Below, one piece after another: positions 1 through 8,300 of a stretch of 64,000 nucleotides of DNA; the stretch's first letter is position 1, and the number at the start of each line of letters is the position of its first letter. The notes beneath the pieces are model-generated. The model was not told where the DNA came from. It saw only the letters and a list, made by a program, of their open reading frames with translations, and searched no databases. Made by a program: the position numbers and the translations under genes. Source of the DNA: Gimesia alba (GTDB lineage: Bacteria > Planctomycetota > Planctomycetia > Planctomycetales > Planctomycetaceae); NCBI RefSeq assembly GCF_007744675.1, contig NZ_CP036269.1, positions 2,707,546-2,771,545 on the forward strand, read 5' to 3'.

Positions 1-293
1 CGTACGGCGTGGGGAATCGAATCAGCCTGCAGCATACACGGGCGATTATCGACGCCATTCATTCGGGAACGCTGAATCACGCCCCCACCGAAATCGACCC
101 GATTTTCGGAACGGCGACTGTGACGAAGTGTCCCGACGTGGATGACAAGATGCTCGTGCCTCATAATTCCTGGGCCGATCAAAGTGCTTACAAAGCGACC
201 GCAATTAAACTGGCCACCGCTTTTAATGAGAACTTCATGAAATACGCGTCCGGTGTTTCAGAAGAAGTACTCGCTGCAGCGCCGCGGGTGTAG
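1..293 (+). CDS. pckA: Phosphoenolpyruvate carboxykinase (ATP), C-terminal part
   Basis: This is the 3' end of a gene that begins before the window; the reading frame is already open at base 3. The translated residues start YGVGNRISL, then an HTRAIIDA stretch, matching the C-terminal segment of ATP-dependent PEP carboxykinase (G-x-G-x-R-x-S-x-x-HTR). It ends with the usual NF-x-K-[FY] segment. The enzyme converts oxaloacetate and ATP to phosphoenolpyruvate, CO2 and ADP in the cytosol, the first committed step of gluconeogenesis. The P-loop and catalytic residues lie upstream and cannot be checked. It runs convergently into the next gene, with one base between the stop codons. Confidence 0.9.
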   Translation, partial: YGVGNRISLQHTRAIIDAIHSGTLNHAPTEIDPIFGTATVTKCPDVDDKMLVPHNSWADQSAYKATAIKLATAFNENFMKYASGVSEEVLAAAPRV

Positions 294-294
294 T

Positions 295-801
295 TTATTT
301 GTCTTCAGCTCTGCAGAGCTGGTCAACGCGTTTGAGCAGGGTGGGGATGCGGAACTCGCCGTGCATGGCGGTGATTTTGCGTTTTGCCTCTGTGAGCGGA
401 ATGCCGAGGGACGTGACGTAGAGTGGATTCTGGCTTGTTCCCCGATAGATGCAGGTCTCATCGGGGGTATTCGCGAAACGGGATTTGGCGACACCGATGA
501 CGGGAATTTGCTCATTCAGTTGATGATAGAGGTGCGCTCCTAGGCCGGGGCTCTGGTCCTGTCCCAGCGTCACAAAGCCGTCGATGACGATGACATCCAG
601 GGGACGGTCAATGTCGTGAATCAGATCCAGGAGGCAGGGGAGTTCGCGTTTGAAAAAACTACCGGGCTCGTAGGGAGCGACCTGGGGAATCTGTTTTACC
701 AGTGTTGTTTCGAGGCAATCCGATTCCCATTCCTGAAACAGAATGCCTGCTACTTTCGCGGAATCATCATCACGGTAATGTACGTCTAGAACCAGATTCA
801 A
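295..801 (-). CDS. Endonuclease V-like protein (divergent)
   Basis: A 168-residue protein with the order of motifs found in endonuclease V, the enzyme that nicks DNA or RNA next to deoxyinosine/inosine: DVHY with Asp6, YEPG...FFKRE with Glu53, VIDG with Asp74, GLGAH with His90 and IGVAK with Lys106. It is shorter than typical EndoV (about 220 residues). The histidine normally six residues after the third acidic residue is glycine here (Gly80), so classical activity is uncertain. The only usable start is TTG, because an in-frame TAG lies just upstream. It may be an EndoV paralogue with another nucleic-acid role. The fold assignment is fairly secure; the activity is not. Confidence 0.7.
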   Translation of the reverse strand: MNLVLDVHYRDDDSAKVAGILFQEWESDCLETTLVKQIPQVAPYEPGSFFKRELPCLLDLIHDIDRPLDVIVIDGFVTLGQDQSPGLGAHLYHQLNEQIPVIGVAKSRFANTPDETCIYRGTSQNPLYVTSLGIPLTEAKRKITAMHGEFRIPTLLKRVDQLCRAEDK

Positions 802-940
802 AATAAACTACTTTCTTTAACAGTTTAATAAGTGTGCCTCGATTGGAATTACAAAATCGTACCTGCCATTCAGGAAAAATTTCCGTTAGGATCATTATAA
901 AATCAGTCTATAAAAATCCTATCGTCGTCAGGGAGTTCGT

Positions 941-1528
941 ATGTGGAATGCATCTTCCGAGCCAGTTTCAGGCCAGCCTGTGGTCAGATTCACCGTCAAG
1001 AATGATACTGAACTGGTCACGTATGCGGACGTTCTCAATCTCTGGCAGCAGGACACGGAATTTAGTGCCTGGTTCGTCTCTGTGTTAGCTGACGCTCCTT
1101 TTTCTGCATTTCGCTGGGAGACGCCACCTGTCTCGACGAAAACAATTGACAGACCCTTTGAGTTCGTGTTGATTGACAGCCCGGGGCTGGCAGAATATCC
1201 GGACGACAAGACATTCGCGGCGCATTTTCTGGATGATACAGGGACTGGGGTCGTTGTCTTTCCGAATCTGAGAAAGGATGCAATTCTGGTGGTTCCGTCC
1301 CCCCAAGACGCGGCGGCGGACTACGGACATCTGGCGGCATTTGTACGCGAGGCCCCCAAGCTTCAGAAAAGGGAGTTGTGGAAAGCCGTTAGTACGGCCA
1401 TGCAGCAGCGGCTCAGTTCGAAGCCAGTCTGGCTGAGCACCGCAGGAGCCGGTGTCTCCTGGCTGCATGTACGGCTCGATGATCGTCCGAAGTATTATCA
1501 TTATCAACCGTATCGAGCGATGGAGTAA
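941..1528 (+). CDS. DUF6940-like conserved hypothetical protein
   Basis: A 195-residue soluble protein with no signal peptide or membrane segment. The C-terminus holds a well-kept WLSTAGAGVSWLHVRLD stretch followed by RPKYYHYQPYR, which I recognise as the hallmark of the DUF6940 family, whose function is unknown. A CAGGGAG ribosome binding site sits just upstream of the ATG. It stands alone between two minus-strand genes, so context gives no clue to its job. The family call rests on memory of the C-terminal signature; a function cannot be given. Confidence 0.7.
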   Translation: MWNASSEPVSGQPVVRFTVKNDTELVTYADVLNLWQQDTEFSAWFVSVLADAPFSAFRWETPPVSTKTIDRPFEFVLIDSPGLAEYPDDKTFAAHFLDDTGTGVVVFPNLRKDAILVVPSPQDAAADYGHLAAFVREAPKLQKRELWKAVSTAMQQRLSSKPVWLSTAGAGVSWLHVRLDDRPKYYHYQPYRAME

Positions 1529-1545
1529 TCGGTCTGATCAGTCAA

Positions 1546-2481
1546 TTAAAACGTGTTCACAAGTGATGTCAGTGCCTGTCGAATATCGTCGAGACTACCG
1601 ACGGCGACGAAGACGCGAAAGGAATATTTGTCTGCGGGGATGCCCTGTTTGTTGCGCACACGAAAGACGCAGTTCCACTTGACGACTTTCGCAGCCGGAA
1701 AACGGAAGCGGCCGTAGCCAGCGTGTTCAAAGCCGGGAGATGGTTGTTCGGGAGAATAGACGCCCATTGCGTAGTTGCCGTCTTTGGTGCTCAGGATCAC
1801 TGGCAGATTTTGTTCGCCCGGTCCGTCGTCGATGGATTTCAATTTGCCGGTTTTCGGATTCAAACTCCAAAACGTTTCAAACTCGGCAGGCATATAACCG
1901 GTGAGTGCTTCGAACTGGGCGTAGGTGTGTTGCTCGTCTGGGGGAACAGTAAACGTGGTTTTATACTCGATGATGTTATCGTGATTTTGATAACCGATAC
2001 GTACGTGTTTGGAAATCAAATGATCCGAGAGGACTTTTTCATTCAGTGCGGGCCTGCCAGATGAGTTCTGACCGGGGGCTAACCAGAACGCCATGCGGGT
2101 TGTTGTTTGCAATTCATTTCCAGCTGCGTGAAGTGAAAGCAGTTTGCTGGACGAAGTGGGTCCTGCGCCGTCAGAGCGAGAGCCGGCTTCGGTCGGGTTA
2201 AAGCGTTCAGCCCAGAATTCGCCGGGCAGGCTGCAGTCGAAACTGGCGGCGGACTGCAGTTGCCGACCGTGGTCGAAACTGTCGATGAATTCTTTTCCGT
2301 TCCAGGTGAGAGAGTGAATGGCGCCCGCCAGCCGATTTGTGGTGGTGATGACGATTTCAGAATCGCCCGCTTTGCCGCGGATCGTTGCATCACCGTCAGG
2401 GGGAGTGCTCGCAAATAAGGAGAACGCGAATCCGGCAGGACTGAAGCAAACGAGTAAGGCTATTACAATCTGTTTTGGCAT
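1546..2481 (-). CDS. Secreted protein of unknown function
   Basis: A 311-residue protein that starts with a clear signal peptide: a basic MPK, a hydrophobic run over residues 4-20 and an FAFS-type cleavage region. The body is rich in aromatic and beta-forming residues, for example NRLAGAIHSLTWNGKEFID near residue 50 and TFWSLNPKTGKL near residue 210. This suggests a beta-sandwich or carbohydrate-binding type fold acting in the periplasm or outside, but I do not recognise a family. No catalytic motif is evident. It is divergently oriented to the acyltransferase-like gene at 2793, and the gap between them contains two palindromes. Confidence 0.6.
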   Translation of the reverse strand: MPKQIVIALLVCFSPAGFAFSLFASTPPDGDATIRGKAGDSEIVITTTNRLAGAIHSLTWNGKEFIDSFDHGRQLQSAASFDCSLPGEFWAERFNPTEAGSRSDGAGPTSSSKLLSLHAAGNELQTTTRMAFWLAPGQNSSGRPALNEKVLSDHLISKHVRIGYQNHDNIIEYKTTFTVPPDEQHTYAQFEALTGYMPAEFETFWSLNPKTGKLKSIDDGPGEQNLPVILSTKDGNYAMGVYSPEQPSPGFEHAGYGRFRFPAAKVVKWNCVFRVRNKQGIPADKYSFRVFVAVGSLDDIRQALTSLVNTF

Positions 2482-2603
2482 AAGCGGTTTTTCTTAAATG
2501 CGGTGGCTTTAAAACTGTTTAGGGAGCTGGTCGTCAAACGCATCGTATGTTTCATCTCTCGAACATCTTTGGTACCGCATTATTCGCGACTCCTTATCTG
2601 GTT

Positions 2604-2637
2604 CATGTTAAAATTTCTTAACATGTTTTGTCGACAA
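2604..2637. promoter_or_regulatory. Two adjacent palindromes in a divergent intergenic region
   Basis: CATGTTAA (2604-2611) and TTAACATG (2618-2625) form a perfect inverted repeat with a 6-base AATTTC spacer. Three bases on is the perfect 10-bp palindrome TTGTCGACAA (2628-2637). They lie in the 310-bp gap between the divergent genes ending their promoters at 2481 and 2793, so they are candidate operator sites. No T-tract follows, which argues against a terminator. Apart from these I see nothing recognisable in the gap. Confidence 0.4.
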
Positions 2638-2792
2638 TCAAAGTCAATTTTAAGTTCAACAGACATCATGCTCGAAAAAGTGATGATTTCCTATTTTTAG
2701 ATAGAAAGAGGGGAGGATGCAACTGTATTATGAGACATCTATTCAGGCACGTTAGGGTGGTTAATCATTCTAACCTCATATGGTAGAGCGAC

Positions 2793-3692
2793 ATGAAGAT
2801 ACAGCAAGCATCGTTGGATCAACACAATTTGAGACGAGGGAAGCGCATCAAGCTGAAACCGCATCGTCGGTTTATGTCTGACTATTTATATTTTACCAGC
2901 CAGATTCCCAGTCAGCCGGTCTCGCGGATTTGCGATGTGCAAAACATAGTGCAACTGCGCAAGAAAAGCCCGCAGCGAATCGGATGGGCGGCGATTATGT
3001 TGAAGGCGATGGCTCGTCTTGCTCAAAGTGAGCCCGAATTGTGTTGTGCTTATATTAAATGGCCGTGGCCTCATCTGTATCAGCATCCGCATCAAATTGG
3101 CTATGTCGCGATGAACCGAATTGTCGACGATGGGAATCTATTGATCTTTCATCGGATCGAACAGCCAGAACAATGCTCACTGCTGGAAATTCAAAATGCC
3201 ATTGAGCAGGCTCGGGAACAGCCGCTTGAAGAAAATCGACTGTTTCGGATGCGAGATCGATTCTCACGGCTTCCGTGGTTCTTCAGACGAATGATCTGGT
3301 GGTTCGCGCTGAATCTGTTTGCTCGTGTCAGAACGAATTTAACGGGCACGGTGGGAGTGACTTCGTTGGCGCAATATGATGTGACCAGTCTTCACCCGCC
3401 TTCGTTGGGAAATCTGGTCGTGACATATGGTCCGGTGCAGCCGGACGGGACGATGCGGATTACGTTTGTGTATGACCATCGTGTGCATGACGGAGTGAAG
3501 ATTGCCACCTGTCTGCAAAAGTTCGAAACGATTTTGAATGATGTGATTTGTGAAGAATTGCAATCATTATCAGAAGCGCGCGTTCCTCCCTTGGAGAAAG
3601 CGATTCGCATGCCATTTGGACAATCGAGAAGGAACGGTCAAAGTGGCACGCCCGTTTTAACCAACCGGAAAGAACGTCAGGCGAAACAATAG
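2793..3692 (+). CDS. Stand-alone 2-oxoacid dehydrogenase acyltransferase (E2) catalytic-domain-like protein
   Basis: A 299-residue protein whose C-terminal half contains TFVYDHRVHDG (near residue 230), matching the DHR-x-x-DG active-site motif of lipoyl-dependent E2 acyltransferases and the related chloramphenicol acetyltransferase fold. Upstream, GTVGVTSLAQYD and LVVTYGPVQ resemble the core strands of that fold. There is no lipoyl domain, no peripheral-subunit-binding domain and no E1 or E3 gene nearby. It is therefore unlikely to be part of a pyruvate or 2-oxoglutarate dehydrogenase complex. It probably moves an acyl group between CoA and an unknown acceptor. The N-terminus is basic and Arg/Trp-rich around residue 155, perhaps membrane-associated. 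Confidence 0.65.
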   Translation: MKIQQASLDQHNLRRGKRIKLKPHRRFMSDYLYFTSQIPSQPVSRICDVQNIVQLRKKSPQRIGWAAIMLKAMARLAQSEPELCCAYIKWPWPHLYQHPHQIGYVAMNRIVDDGNLLIFHRIEQPEQCSLLEIQNAIEQAREQPLEENRLFRMRDRFSRLPWFFRRMIWWFALNLFARVRTNLTGTVGVTSLAQYDVTSLHPPSLGNLVVTYGPVQPDGTMRITFVYDHRVHDGVKIATCLQKFETILNDVICEELQSLSEARVPPLEKAIRMPFGQSRRNGQSGTPVLTNRKERQAKQ

Positions 3693-4258
3693 GTTGGATG
3701 TCTTCATTTTATATGTTGCTGATCTTAACGTGCTCTTGTTGTAAAGTAGAATCCACCCCGTAACCAGATGAGTGGTTGATGATTCTTGAAGGTGTCCGAT
3801 TTTCATCTGCGCTGAAAAATCGTGATCTGATACAGTCTGGTTTATGGCGGAGTGTTTATTTGAGAAATGATCATCATGGGAAACGGTATTCCGGGGTCAA
3901 GCTGAGAATCAAAAATAGCACTCAATTGAACGACATGCGATTTCCCGTGATCATCCTTTGAACTTCCTAAATGTTCCCACGAAGTCAAACGAAAGCGGAA
4001 TGATGCGAGGGGGTTGTTTGAGCGCTGGTTCCTGATGTTCCCGTTCCCATCGGCTAAAATAAGGGGCTTTTATAGTGCTGGAATTAACAGGACGTCGGCA
4101 CATTCAGCATTTTTGACCCCTGTCTCATGCGCGCGACGCTTAGCCCGCAAGTATCTGGAGTGGCGAGTCGCTGTCAAGTAGAGATGTGTGCCCGTTTTCG
4201 GTGAAATTTCACGGGCAGAGATGCGTGTTGTTCACCCGGCGAGTTAACAGTAATCGAA
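3693..4258. other. 566-bp intergenic region with an imperfect long-range inverted repeat
   Basis: No convincing gene. The segments 3869-3883 and 3941-3955 are inverted repeats matching at 13 of 15 positions (core GGGAAA/TTTCCC and GATCATC), with a 57-base loop. A second stem, TGCCCGT (4189-4195) with ACGGGCA (4211-4217), lies 40 bases beyond the stop of the minus-strand molybdoprotein gene and encloses the 12-bp palindrome GTGAAATTTCAC. It could be a weak terminator, but no U-tract follows in either direction. A 61-codon open frame at 3776-3961 has no ribosome binding site or recognisable content. Confidence 0.35.
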
Positions 4259-4969
4259 TCAATCAAAAAAGCCGGGGGGGATGTTGTCTTTGGATTGAAA
4301 GCGTTCGCCGTCGGGATTGTTTTCATCGACGACCCAGGGATCGCCGTGATTGTGATAGCCGCAGCGTTCCCAGTAGCCAGGTGTGTCTTCAGAGATGAAA
4401 TCGATTCGTCTGAGCCATTTGGCACTTTTCCAAGCATAGAGCAGGGGGACGATCAATCGGAGGGGGCCGCCGTGATCGGCGTCGAGGGGATCGCCGTCAT
4501 GCTTATCACACAGGAGGACGTCTTCTGACTGGAAGTCTTGGAGGAGGAGATTGGTAGTCCAGCCGCCATCATAACCGGTGGCGATGACATATTGGGCTGC
4601 AGATTGAACGCCGGCCCGTTTCATGATTTCTCTGCCGGAAACTCCTTCCCAGAGATTTCCCAGGCGTGACCAGCGTGTGACACAGTGAAAGTCAGCGAAG
4701 ACTTGAGTGCGGGGGAGCTGCTGGAATTCGTCCCAGGTGAGGGAGAGCGGATGTTCGACGAGGCCACCGATTTCCAGTTTCCAGGTGTCGCAATCGATTT
4801 TGGGGACCGAGGTGGCATGCAGCACGGGCCATTTGCGGGTCCGCGATTGGCCGGCGGGAATCCGATTTTGGCGGAAGGTGTCTGAGCTGATAATGATTTC
4901 GGAATCTGTTGCAGGGGGAGAGGGAGGGTCGCCAGCCTGGTATTTGTCTGCTTCAGAACCGTTATACAT
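4259..4969 (-). CDS. Sulfite oxidase-like molybdopterin-dependent oxidoreductase
   Basis: A 236-residue protein of the sulfite oxidase/MsrP fold. FADFHCVTRWS near residue 95 holds the cysteine that ligates molybdenum, preceded by the typical TWDEFQQLP region; DGGWTTNL and the GGPLRLIVP-LYAWKSAKW block complete the molybdopterin domain. There is no twin-arginine signal peptide, no haem domain and no dimerisation domain, so it belongs to the short cytosolic branch of SUOX-like proteins whose substrate is mostly unknown. A GGAG ribosome binding site lies eight bases before the ATG. It is divergent from secA across a 396-bp gap. Confidence 0.85.
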   Translation of the reverse strand: MYNGSEADKYQAGDPPSPPATDSEIIISSDTFRQNRIPAGQSRTRKWPVLHATSVPKIDCDTWKLEIGGLVEHPLSLTWDEFQQLPRTQVFADFHCVTRWSRLGNLWEGVSGREIMKRAGVQSAAQYVIATGYDGGWTTNLLLQDFQSEDVLLCDKHDGDPLDADHGGPLRLIVPLLYAWKSAKWLRRIDFISEDTPGYWERCGYHNHGDPWVVDENNPDGERFQSKDNIPPGFFD

Positions 4970-5078
4970 CTGTAAGCTCCATAGGGGGTTAAGTCATGTG
5001 ACGTAAGCCTGATAGTGACCTGAAATATAAGAATTTCTGCTAAATTATCCAGAGGAAGATATTACAAATCCCCCAGAC

Positions 5079-5095
5079 TTGGCACATTGGTTGCA
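5079..5095 (+). promoter_or_regulatory. Sigma-54 (-24/-12) promoter upstream of secA
   Basis: TTGGCACATTGGTTGCA matches the RpoN consensus TTGGCAC-N5-TTGCA at every fixed position. GG (5081-5082) and GC (5093-5094) are separated by exactly 10 bases. The predicted start of transcription is near 5106, giving a leader of about 260 nt before secA. A short inverted repeat, GTCATGTGAC (4993-5002), lies about 100 bases upstream, where an activator could bind. Dependence on RpoN is inferred; secA may also have a second, constitutive promoter. Confidence 0.65.
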
Positions 5096-5137
5096 TTTCA
5101 GTATGAGTGAGCCATTCGATTGTCCGGAGTAAAGGTG

Positions 5138-5185
5138 ATGAGCGAACGAAATAACGCCATTGACCATATTTTTCAAAATAAATAA
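5138..5185 (+). CDS. Possible 15-codon leader peptide upstream of secA
   Basis: ATG at 5138 opens a frame encoding MSERNNAIDHIFQNK and ends with TAA at 5183. A good ribosome binding site, GGAG at 5126-5129, sits eight bases upstream. The ORF lies inside the predicted secA leader, about 30 nt after the sigma-54 start. Small stems follow it: GTATTCC/GGGATAC (5220-5238) and TACTG/CAGTA (5284-5294). The arrangement resembles a translated leader. The peptide has no signal sequence, so it is not a SecM look-alike. It may be chance or the remnant of a longer gene. Confidence 0.3.
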   Translation: MSERNNAIDHIFQNK

Positions 5186-5365
5186 ACTTCGGAAAGAGAA
5201 GAACTTACAGAGATTAAATGTATTCCGGACAGGGATACTGTGTTGTTGGTACGCACTTTGATTTTTCTGGAGCGGAACGCGCGTACTGCCAGTATGACAG
5301 TCGGGCTGTGATCCGCCTGATCTATATTAAAGACTATTTTCGAGAATTCGAGTTCAGGTTAAAAA

Positions 5366-8300
5366 ATGGAATTCCTTGACAAACTGGGTGAATGGTTAAC
5401 GACCGTTACGGCATTTCTGGAGCGATTTCTGACGGGCCTGTTCGGTTCTTCGAATGAACGTCAAATTCGCAAACTGGGCTTTGTCCGCGATAAAGAGGGC
5501 AAAGACGAAATCGTGCCTGGTTCGATGCTGGCTGAAATTGACAGTTTCGAACCCGAGTTGATGAAGCTCTCTGATGACGAGTTAAAAGAGACCGCGTCGA
5601 AATTGCGCGCACGCCTGGATGCAGGGGAAACACTGGATGATATTCTCACTTACGCCTTTGCCGCGGTGCGCGAGTCTGCGCGGCGTAATTTGAATATGCG
5701 ACATTACCCGGTGCAGATGATTGGTGGTTACTTTCTACATAAAGGCATGATCGCCGAAATGGTGACCGGGGAAGGGAAAACTCTGGTATCTTCATTGCCC
5801 GCGTTTCTGAATGCGTTATCAGGTAAAGTCCATATCGTGACAGTCAACGATTATCTCGCACTGCGTGATATGGAATGGATGGGGCCGATTCATATTGCAC
5901 TGGGACTGACTGTCGGCGCGATTCAATCTCGGATGGGACCTGAAGAGCGACAACAACATTATGCTTGCGATATCACGTACGGAACGAATAACGAGTTCGG
6001 CTTCGATTATCTGCGGGACAATATGAAACCTGTGAAGGAACTGCAGGTCCAGGGACCGCTGAATTATGCCGTGGTGGACGAAATTGATAATATTCTGATC
6101 GACGAAGCGCGAACGCCGCTCATCATTTCCGGGCCTGCGCAAGATGATTTGACAAAATATTCCAAGGCCAATTCCGTGGCGCTCAAGTTGACGCCCAATG
6201 TTGATTTTGAAGTCAAGGAAAAAGAGCATACCTGTCACATGACCGATGCCGGTGTGAAGCATGCGGAAGAGTTGGCGGGCGTTGAGAGTTTTTATACTGC
6301 GGGCAATATGGAATGGCCGCATTTGATTGATAACTCTCTTAAAGCGCATCATCTGTATAAGCGCGATGTGAATTATGTAGTGCAGCAGGGCGAAGTGATT
6401 ATTGTCGATGATCATACCGGACGATTGATGCCGGGGCGTCAGTGGGGCGATGGCCTGCATCAGGCTGTCGAAGCCAAAGAAGGCGTGAAGATTAAGGAAG
6501 AGTCTCAGACTCTGGCAACGATTACCCTGCAGAACTTCTTCAAACTGTACGATAAATTAGCCGGGATGACCGGTACCGCGATGACTGAAGCGGAAGAGTT
6601 CTGGAAGATCTATCAACTGGATGTGGTCAGCATTCCGACGAACCGGCCGATGCAGCGAATTAATCACCCGGATGTGATCTATCAGACTGAGAAAGAAAAG
6701 TGGAACGCGATTGCCGACGAAGTGCGTGAAGTCCACAAAGAGGGGCGTCCAATTCTGGTGGGAACCGTTTCGATTGAACAGTCGGAAATTGTCAGTCACC
6801 GACTGAGCAAATACGGAATTCCCCATAATGTCCTCAACGCCAAGCATCACGAACGTGAAGCCGAAATTATCGCGCAGGCCGGTCGAAAAGGGTCTGTGAC
6901 GATCGCCACAAATATGGCCGGTCGTGGTACCGATATTATTCTAGGTGGAAGCGCCGAGCATATCGCCTGGGATGAATTGAGCCAGAAATATGAATCGCGT
7001 CTGGAAGTTCCCAAAGCCGAGTGGGACCAGTTGGTCAAAGACATTGAAAAACGGGAAGGCATGGATGTCGAAGCCGCGGAAGTGATGAAGCTGGGAGGCC
7101 TGCATGTGATTGGCTCTGAGCGTCATGATTCCCGCCGGATCGACTTGCAGTTGCGTGGCCGGTCGGGACGTCAGGGTGACCCGGGGTCAAGTCGTTTCTT
7201 CTTGTCGCTGGAAGACAAGTTGATGCGTGTGTTTGCCGGCGAATGGGTAAAAAATATCCTGGCGCGTCTGGGCATGGAAGAGGGGGAAGCCATCGAAAGT
7301 GGAATGGTTTCCAAGCGAATTGAAGGCGCTCAGAAGAAAGTCGAAGAACGTCACTTTGAACAGCGAAAGCATTTGCTGGAATACGATGAAGTGATGGACG
7401 AACAGCGTAAGGCCGTTTATGGATATCGTCAACAGATTCTAGATGGTTGCAACTGTCGTGATTTGATTCTGGAAATGATCGAACGGCAGATTGATGAAGA
7501 AACCGAGCGTCTGCTCGATAAAAATTATCGTTGGGATACGATTGCCGCCTGGTGTAGCCAGGAAGCGCACATTGATGTCGATGCTGCGAACGTTCGTGAT
7601 ATGACTTACGATCAGCTGGTCAGTTATCTGAAAGATGAAGCAACACTGCAGGCAGACGATTTGATTGCCGAGCAGATCGCTGAAAATCTTCCGGAAGAGT
7701 ATGAAGATGACTGGAACTGGCAGGCGCTTTCCAAATGGACGAACGCGCATTTTAATCTGAATCTGAATGAACGTGAACTGAAGAAAATTGGTCGGGATGG
7801 CTTGCATCAGACATTGTTTGACCATGCCCAGAAAGCCATTGGCCGTATTGATTTCACGCCACTGCAGGCATTTCTGGATGAGGACTGGGGGCCCCGTTCT
7901 CTGGCAGGATATCTAGATTATCAGTTTGGAATTGAAGCTGATCCCAAGGATTTCAATGACCTGAGTGTGTCTGAAGCCAAAGACAAGATTCTGGAGATCG
8001 TGAAAGAACTCTACCGGGAGAAAGAAGTTTCATTTCCGGTGACCGTCGGGATGTATAACTTCCTGGGGAACCAGCAGTCCGGCAATGAGGCGAACAGTCG
8101 TGTTGGTCTGGTGAAGTGGGCGAATTCACGATTCCACTCCAATCTGGATCAGGAAGCATTAAAAGGCAAGCAGCTCAGTGAAATTCAAAACATCCTTTCT
8201 GCGGAAAGCGAAAAGGTGTTTGTGAATGGGGAAGCCTCGACACGAATTGAACAGCTCCTCACGAAAGCCTATGCGGGGGAAAGTGCAGCCGCCTCAGGTA

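Noticed and set aside
3776..3961. 61-codon open frame
   Set aside because: No ribosome binding site, no recognisable content, and it overlaps one arm pair of an inverted repeat; likely chance.
4189..4217. Terminator of the molybdoprotein gene
   Set aside because: A 7-bp stem is present, but no T-run follows on either strand; described only as part of the intergenic region.
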